From contig NZ_WWJT01000693.1 of assembly GCF_009865385.1 (NCBI RefSeq), forward strand, positions 1 to 64,000: a stretch of 64,000 bases of DNA, read 5' to 3'. The stretch comes from Streptomyces sp. SID486. Lineage in GTDB: Bacteria; Actinomycetota; Actinomycetes; Streptomycetales; Streptomycetaceae. Of the stretch, positions 59,458 to 64,000 are shown piece by piece. The number at the start of each line of letters is the position of its first letter. Position 1 is the first letter of the stretch. A model generated the notes under the pieces. It saw only the letters and a program-made list of their open reading frames with translations. It was not told where the DNA came from and made no database searches. The position numbers and the translations under genes are program-made.

Positions 59458-60396
59458 ATGAGCACCAACGTCCTGCGCACCGCCGACGGCTGGTGGGCCG
59501 TCCGCGGCGACCGCGCCGTCCGTGTCGACACCAAGGCCGCCACCACCGCTGAGCTTCTGGCCGACCGCGCCGCCGTCGGCGAGGCCGCCGTCTCCTCCGC
59601 ACAGGGGACACCCGTCGCCGACCTCGTGGCCCTCTCGCCGGTCACGACCCCCTGCCGCGTGGTCGCCCAGATGGTCAACTACCGCAGCCACGCCCGGGAC
59701 TCGGGGTTCACCGGAGACATCCCGCCCACCTTCTTCCGCAAGTCGTCCGCGTCCGTCACCGGTCCGCACACGAACATCCTCCGGCCGGCGCACGTGAGGT
59801 TCCTCGACTACGAGGTCGAACTGGGCCTGGTCCTGGGCGCCCCCCTGCCCATCGGAACCGTCGTCGCCGACGACGACCTTCCGTCCTACGTCGCAGGACT
59901 CGTCCTCGCCAACGACGTCAGCGCCCGCGACGTACAGCTGACGAAGACGCAGTTCTACGAGAGCAAGTCCTACCCCACCTTCACGCCGACCGGCCCCCAC
60001 CTCAGCCTTCTCGACCCTGAGGACTTCACCCACCTCCTGGGCCTCCGGCTGCGGCTCTCGGTGAACGGCGAACTCCGCCAGGACCGCACCCTGGCGGACA
60101 TGATCGTCCGCCCGGCCCAGGCGCTGACCCTGCTGGCACGGTTCCAGACCCTCGACTCCGGTGACCTGCTGCTCACCGGGACACCCGGCGGTACCGCGCT
60201 GAAGGCCCCGCCCAAGGCCGTCGAGAAGATCGGTGCGCTGCTGCCCCCGGCGGTGAAGTGGAAGGCGTTCTTCAGGAGCCAGGCCCGCAACCCCCGCTAC
60301 CTGCGCCGGGGCGACATCGTCACTGCCACCATCGCCACCCCCGACGGCCGCATCGACCTCGGCGAACAGCGCACACCCGTGGCCGACGCACCCTGA
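59458..60396 (+). CDS. Fumarylacetoacetate hydrolase family protein
   Basis: The 312-residue protein shows the FAH fold: the metal-binding DYEVELGLVLG and NDVSARDVQLTK segments (Glu, Glu, Asp) and the active-site tail GDLLLTGTPGGTAL near 240. FAH-type enzymes hydrolyse or isomerise acylpyruvates and related ring-cleavage products. Here it follows the dioxygenase by 34 bases and precedes the hydroxylase. With the final acetoacetyl-CoA synthetase, the arrangement suggests a C-C hydrolysis that releases acetoacetate or a similar acid. Confidence 0.9.
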   Translation: MSTNVLRTADGWWAVRGDRAVRVDTKAATTAELLADRAAVGEAAVSSAQGTPVADLVALSPVTTPCRVVAQMVNYRSHARDSGFTGDIPPTFFRKSSASVTGPHTNILRPAHVRFLDYEVELGLVLGAPLPIGTVVADDDLPSYVAGLVLANDVSARDVQLTKTQFYESKSYPTFTPTGPHLSLLDPEDFTHLLGLRLRLSVNGELRQDRTLADMIVRPAQALTLLARFQTLDSGDLLLTGTPGGTALKAPPKAVEKIGALLPPAVKWKAFFRSQARNPRYLRRGDIVTATIATPDGRIDLGEQRTPVADAP

Positions 60397-60428
60397 ACGC
60401 GCGAACCGACACCCGAAGCGAGCCGCAC

Positions 60429-62033
60429 ATGAGCGTCGAGACCAACCCGGCGGACCCACCCGTGGTGATCGTCGGTGCCGGACCGGTAGGAGTGACCGCA
60501 GCCCTCCTCCTGGCCCGGCGCGGAGTGAGGACCGTCGTCCTGGAGCGCCACCACGACGTCTACCCCCTGCCCCGTGCCGTCGCCACCGACGACGAGGTGC
60601 GCCGCATCCTCCAGGCCGCCGGAGTACAGGAGGAGTTCGCCGCCATCGCCCGCCCGGCACGCGGACTCAGGCTGCTGGACGCCCGGCACCGCGTCATGGC
60701 CGAATTCCCCCGCCACCAGCAGGGCGCCCACGGCTTCCCCGAGACCAGCATGTTCGACCAGCCCCGACTGGAGCGGGTCCTGCGCGACGCCCTGGCCCGG
60801 ACACCGCTGTGCACACTGCACGGCGGAGCGGAGGTGGTCGGCCTGGACCAGGACGGCGCGGGTCCCGTCCACGTGACCTACCGCGACGAGACGGGTGACC
60901 ACGTGCTGCGGGCCGGCGCCGTCCTGGGCTGCGACGGCGCCCACAGCGTCATCCGCGACGCCATCGGCGCCGTGTGGGAGGACCTGCGTTTCGAGGAACG
61001 CTGGACCGTCATCGACGTGCGCACCGACCTACCGGTGCGCTGCTGGGAAGGCGTCGAGCAGATCTGCGACGCACGGCGGCCGGCCACCTTCATGCGGATC
61101 GGCGAGGACCGCTACCGCTGGGAGTTCCGGCTGCCGCGGGACACGGAACCGAGCCGCGAACGGCTGCGGGAACTGGTCGCTCCGTGGGTGGATCTCGCGG
61201 ACCCCGCCGCATTCGAGGTACTCCGCCAGGCCCGGTACACCTTCCGGGCGCGGATCGCCGACCGCTGGCGTCGGGGCAGGGTCTTCCTTCTCGGCGACGC
61301 CGCCCACCTCACCCCGCCGTTCATCGGCCAGGGGCTGTGTGCGGGACTGCGCGACGCCCACAACCTGACGTGGAAACTCGCCCAGGTCCTCCGGCACGGG
61401 GCGCGGGAGGCGTTGTTGGACACCTACCAGAGTGAACGCAGGCCGCACGCCCGCCGGATGATACGCCTCGCCGTCACCATGGGCTGGGCCATGACCGGAG
61501 GCCAGGACGCAGCCGCCGCCCTGCGTCGCGGTGTGATCGGCGCGGCGGTCCGCGTTCCCGGACTCGGTACGGCCGCGGCGCGCGGGCTCAGCCCGGCCCT
61601 GGCCGCGGGACCGCTCGTACACCGCCGTGTCTCGGGAGCGGGCCGTGCGCTCGCCGGCCGCTTCTGCCCCCAGCCCTGGGTGACCGTGGACGGGCACCGT
61701 GCCCGCCTCGACGACCTGCTCGGCGACGCTTTCACCGTGCTGACGGCGGTACCACTGTCTCCGGCGCTGCGGGCGGTCGCCGACGGCCTCGGAGCCCGGA
61801 CGTTCCGCGCCGCCGACCTCGGTGACGACGGAGAGGTCGCGGCCTGGCTGCGCGGGGCCAAGGCGGACGCCGTACTGGTGCGACCGGACCGGATCGTGAT
61901 GGACGTGGTCCCGGCCGGCCACGACGACTTCACGGCCCTCGCATCCTGGGCGTCCCTGCTGCACACCGCAAGGACCCCTCCGGCTGCCCGGAGGGCCGAC
62001 GAAACGACTTCACCGAGGAGCCTGCCGCTGTGA
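60429..62033 (+). CDS. MhpA-like FAD aromatic hydroxylase
   Basis: The product of about 534 residues starts at the ATG at 60429, 32 bases past the FAH stop. It has the FAD motif VVIVGAGPVGVTAALLLAR, the DG motif GCDGAHSVIRDAIGA, and the second FAD motif GDAAHLTPPFIGQGLCAGL. These fit 3-(3-hydroxyphenyl)propionate hydroxylase-type flavoprotein monooxygenases, which add an ortho hydroxyl to give a catechol. It is a likely first step before the extradiol dioxygenase. Its stop overlaps the next start (GTGA). Confidence 0.92.
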   Translation: MSVETNPADPPVVIVGAGPVGVTAALLLARRGVRTVVLERHHDVYPLPRAVATDDEVRRILQAAGVQEEFAAIARPARGLRLLDARHRVMAEFPRHQQGAHGFPETSMFDQPRLERVLRDALARTPLCTLHGGAEVVGLDQDGAGPVHVTYRDETGDHVLRAGAVLGCDGAHSVIRDAIGAVWEDLRFEERWTVIDVRTDLPVRCWEGVEQICDARRPATFMRIGEDRYRWEFRLPRDTEPSRERLRELVAPWVDLADPAAFEVLRQARYTFRARIADRWRRGRVFLLGDAAHLTPPFIGQGLCAGLRDAHNLTWKLAQVLRHGAREALLDTYQSERRPHARRMIRLAVTMGWAMTGGQDAAAALRRGVIGAAVRVPGLGTAAARGLSPALAAGPLVHRRVSGAGRALAGRFCPQPWVTVDGHRARLDDLLGDAFTVLTAVPLSPALRAVADGLGARTFRAADLGDDGEVAAWLRGAKADAVLVRPDRIVMDVVPAGHDDFTALASWASLLHTARTPPAARRADETTSPRSLPL

Positions 62034-64000
62034 ACGCACCGTACCCGGAACCGTTCCGCCGCCCCGATCCCCGGACCGCCGCGGCCAGTCGCATCGCGGA
62101 CTTCACCCGCTGGGCGGCCCGCCACCGGGGTGTACCCGAGCACGCCGGCTACGACGCTCTCCACCGCTGGTCGGTCACCGACCTGGCAGGCTTCTGGAGC
62201 GCGGTGTGGGAATACTTCGGCGTAGAGGCGGCGACGCCCCATGAAGAGGTCCTGGCCGAGGACACCATGCCCGGCGCCCGCTGGTTCACCGGCGCCACGC
62301 TCAACTACGCCCACCACGCCCTGCGCCACCTCGCCGACGACGACGTGGCGATCGTCGGCCTGGACGAGACCGGGTCCGCGCACGAGACGACCGGGGGCCG
62401 CCTGCGTGCCCAGGTCGCCTCGGTGGCCGCCACCCTGCGCGCATCGGGGGTGTCGGCCGGCGACCGGGTGGTCGGCTACCTGCCCAACACCCCGCACACG
62501 ATCGTCGCCTTCCTCGCCGCCGCCAGCCTGGGCGCGGTCTGGTCGGTGTGCGGCCAGGACTACTCGCCCAAGGCCGCCGCGGACCGCTTCGCCCAGCTCG
62601 GCCCCACCGTGCTGATCACCGCTGACGGCTACCTCTTCAACGGCACCCACGACCGCCGTGACGCCGCCCTCGAACTGGCCAGGGCCCTGCCCACCCTCAA
62701 AGCCGTCCTGCTGGTCGATCACGTGGGGCTGCCCTGGCCCGACACCGCCCACCCCTGTCCGGTGGTGCCCTGGGACGACGCGTCCACCCGGACCGCGACC
62801 CTCACCTGTACACCCGTTCCCTTCGACCACCCCCTGTGGGTCGTGTTCTCCTCGGGCACCACGGGCCTGCCCAAGGGCATCGTCCACGGACACGGCGGAG
62901 TCCTGCTGGAACACCTCAAGACGCTCGGCCTGCACTCCGACCTCGGTCCGGGAGACCGTCTGCTGTGGTACACCACCACCCACTGGATGATGTGGAACCT
63001 GATCGCTTCGACCCTGCTGACCGGCGCCGTCCCGTGCACCTACGACGGCAGCCCCGCGCCCGTCGCCAAGCCCGACATCCTCTGGGAGCTGACAGCGCGC
63101 CACCGGGTGACCGTCTTCGGCACGAGTCCCCAGTACCTGCTCGGCATGGCCAAGTACGGCATCGACCCTTCCGTGCACGACCTGTCCCACGTCCGCGTCG
63201 TCGGCTGCACGGGTTCCGCTCTTCCCGCCTCCGCCTACCCCTGGGTCCGTGACCACGTCGGCGCACGGGCAGTCCTCGCCTCCACCAGCGGCGGTACCGA
63301 CGTCGTCTCCGGCTTCGCAGGGAGCGCCCCCACCACACCGGTCTGGGCAGGCGAACTGTCCGCCCCCAACCTGGGCGTGGCCCTGGCCGCCTACGACGCC
63401 CAGGGCAGCCCGGTCCTCGACCAGGTCGGTGAACTCGTCGTCACCCGGCCCATGCCCTCCATGCCGCTGTACTTCTGGAACGACCCCGACGGCACCCGGT
63501 ACCGCGACGCCTACTTCTCCACCTACCCCGGAGTGTGGCGGCACGGTGACCTGATCACCGTCACCTCACATGGTTCGGTGATCGTGCACGGCCGCTCCGA
63601 CTCCACCCTGAACCGCAACGGCGTACGTCTGGGCACCGCCGACATCCATGAAGCCGTCGAGGCGCTCCCAGAGATCGCCGAGGCACTCGTCATCGGCGCG
63701 GAGGAACCCGAAGGAGGCTACTGGATGCCGCTGTTCGTGGTCCCCGCCGCCGGCGTGACACTGGACGACGCACTCCGGACGAAGATCAGGGACACGATCC
63801 GCACCGGCGTCTCACCCCGCCACGTGCCCGACGAGATCATCGCCGTCCCCGCCATCCCGCACACACGCACCGGCAAGAAGCTCGAGGTTCCGGTCAAGCG
63901 TCTGCTGCAGGGCGCGGCACCCGAGGACGTCGTCGACCCGGCCACCGTCGACGCCCCGGACCTCATCGATCACTTCGCCCGCCTGGGCGCCGAACGCCGA
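62030..64000 (+). CDS. Acetoacetyl-CoA synthetase (truncated by window end)
   Basis: The frame from the GTG at 62030 is open for 657 codons to the window edge without stop. The GTG overlaps the hydroxylase stop and follows GAGGAG. The sequence reads as an acyl-CoA synthetase of the acetoacetate type: the AMP-binding motif VFSSGTTGLPKGIVHGHGG, TTTHWMMWNLIASTLLTG, STSGGTDVVSGFAG, YFSTYPGVWRHGDLI, and the lysine end IPHTRTGKKLEVPVKRLL. Length is about that of the family, so only a few residues should be missing. It should activate acetoacetate released by the pathway to acetoacetyl-CoA. Confidence 0.93.
   Translation, partial: MNAPYPEPFRRPDPRTAAASRIADFTRWAARHRGVPEHAGYDALHRWSVTDLAGFWSAVWEYFGVEAATPHEEVLAEDTMPGARWFTGATLNYAHHALRHLADDDVAIVGLDETGSAHETTGGRLRAQVASVAATLRASGVSAGDRVVGYLPNTPHTIVAFLAAASLGAVWSVCGQDYSPKAAADRFAQLGPTVLITADGYLFNGTHDRRDAALELARALPTLKAVLLVDHVGLPWPDTAHPCPVVPWDDASTRTATLTCTPVPFDHPLWVVFSSGTTGLPKGIVHGHGGVLLEHLKTLGLHSDLGPGDRLLWYTTTHWMMWNLIASTLLTGAVPCTYDGSPAPVAKPDILWELTARHRVTVFGTSPQYLLGMAKYGIDPSVHDLSHVRVVGCTGSALPASAYPWVRDHVGARAVLASTSGGTDVVSGFAGSAPTTPVWAGELSAPNLGVALAAYDAQGSPVLDQVGELVVTRPMPSMPLYFWNDPDGTRYRDAYFSTYPGVWRHGDLITVTSHGSVIVHGRSDSTLNRNGVRLGTADIHEAVEALPEIAEALVIGAEEPEGGYWMPLFVVPAAGVTLDDALRTKIRDTIRTGVSPRHVPDEIIAVPAIPHTRTGKKLEVPVKRLLQGAAPEDVVDPATVDAPDLIDHFARLGAERR

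Noticed and set aside
61424-63544. Minus-strand frame of 706 codons
   Set aside because: Antisense to the hydroxylase and acetoacetyl-CoA synthetase genes; no motif.

Overview
The window looks like chromosomal DNA of a Streptomyces or close relative. Base composition is very GC-rich with strong G/C bias at third codon positions, GTG starts are frequent, and typical Streptomyces families are present: a spore-associated protein A homologue, a WhiB-like protein, a GH18 chitinase behind a DasR-type operator, an LAETG sortase substrate, and many TetR, LysR, MerR and AsnC regulators. No phage structural genes, integrase, plasmid functions, rRNA or CRISPR array were seen. The only RNA gene found is an initiator tRNA (5813-5889).

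Layout. 0-5.5 kb: quinone-type oxidoreductase, secreted amidase, and a LysR regulator divergent from an MFS pump. 5.8-9.8 kb: tRNA-fMet, a VWA-domain protein, SapA-like and PQQ-propeller secreted proteins, and a small hypothetical. 9.9-12.4 kb: DJ-1/PfpI protein and a TetR gene divergent from a rhomboid-like membrane protein across a clear palindrome. 12.5-20.8 kb: the best candidate for an undescribed system. It holds a HemW-like radical SAM enzyme divergent from two adjacent ATP-grasp ligases, an MFS exporter and a FemAB-like acyltransferase in a tightly coupled operon, followed by an FAD oxidoreductase. The exporter and acyltransferase are joined by a 38-bp tandem repeat whose every unit carries a Shine-Dalgarno sequence and a GTGA stop-start. 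21-23.3 kb: SRPBCC, secreted and flavodoxin-like proteins.

23.6-28.2 kb is an eroded accessory patch. It contains remnants of IS481, IS5 and IS256 transposases interleaved with a MerR/quinone-oxidoreductase pair, a gene fragment and intact passenger genes. 28.2-38.6 kb: GNAT, small membrane and secreted proteins, a GT87 mannosyltransferase, PPK2 kinase, MFS pump, DUF6183-like protein, sortase substrate, nitroreductase and an AsnC regulator. 38.8-47.6 kb: chitinase with promoter, dienelactone hydrolase, a GCS2-family ligase followed by a 2-oxoglutarate oxygenase, a Gly/Asp-tailed protein, and a hydrolase preceded by a 17-codon reading frame and a hairpin. 47.8-53 kb: amino-acid permease overlapping a YtcJ-type amidohydrolase, with a divergent TetR gene, then an aldo/keto reductase. 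53-57.4 kb: a small hypothetical, a frameshifted Atu4866 pseudogene, a duplicated Imm49 protein, an IS5 remnant, a PCD-VOC fusion and a WhiB protein. 57.5-64 kb: a TetR regulator divergent from an aromatic-catabolism operon (VOC dioxygenase, FAH hydrolase, MhpA-like hydroxylase, acetoacetyl-CoA synthetase) that runs off the window end.

A recurring oddity is short tandem repeats of about 24-42 bp sitting exactly at gene ends or starts, several apparently copied from the stop-codon or ribosome-binding region of the adjacent gene. All function calls come from reading translations and motifs by eye; no database search was possible.
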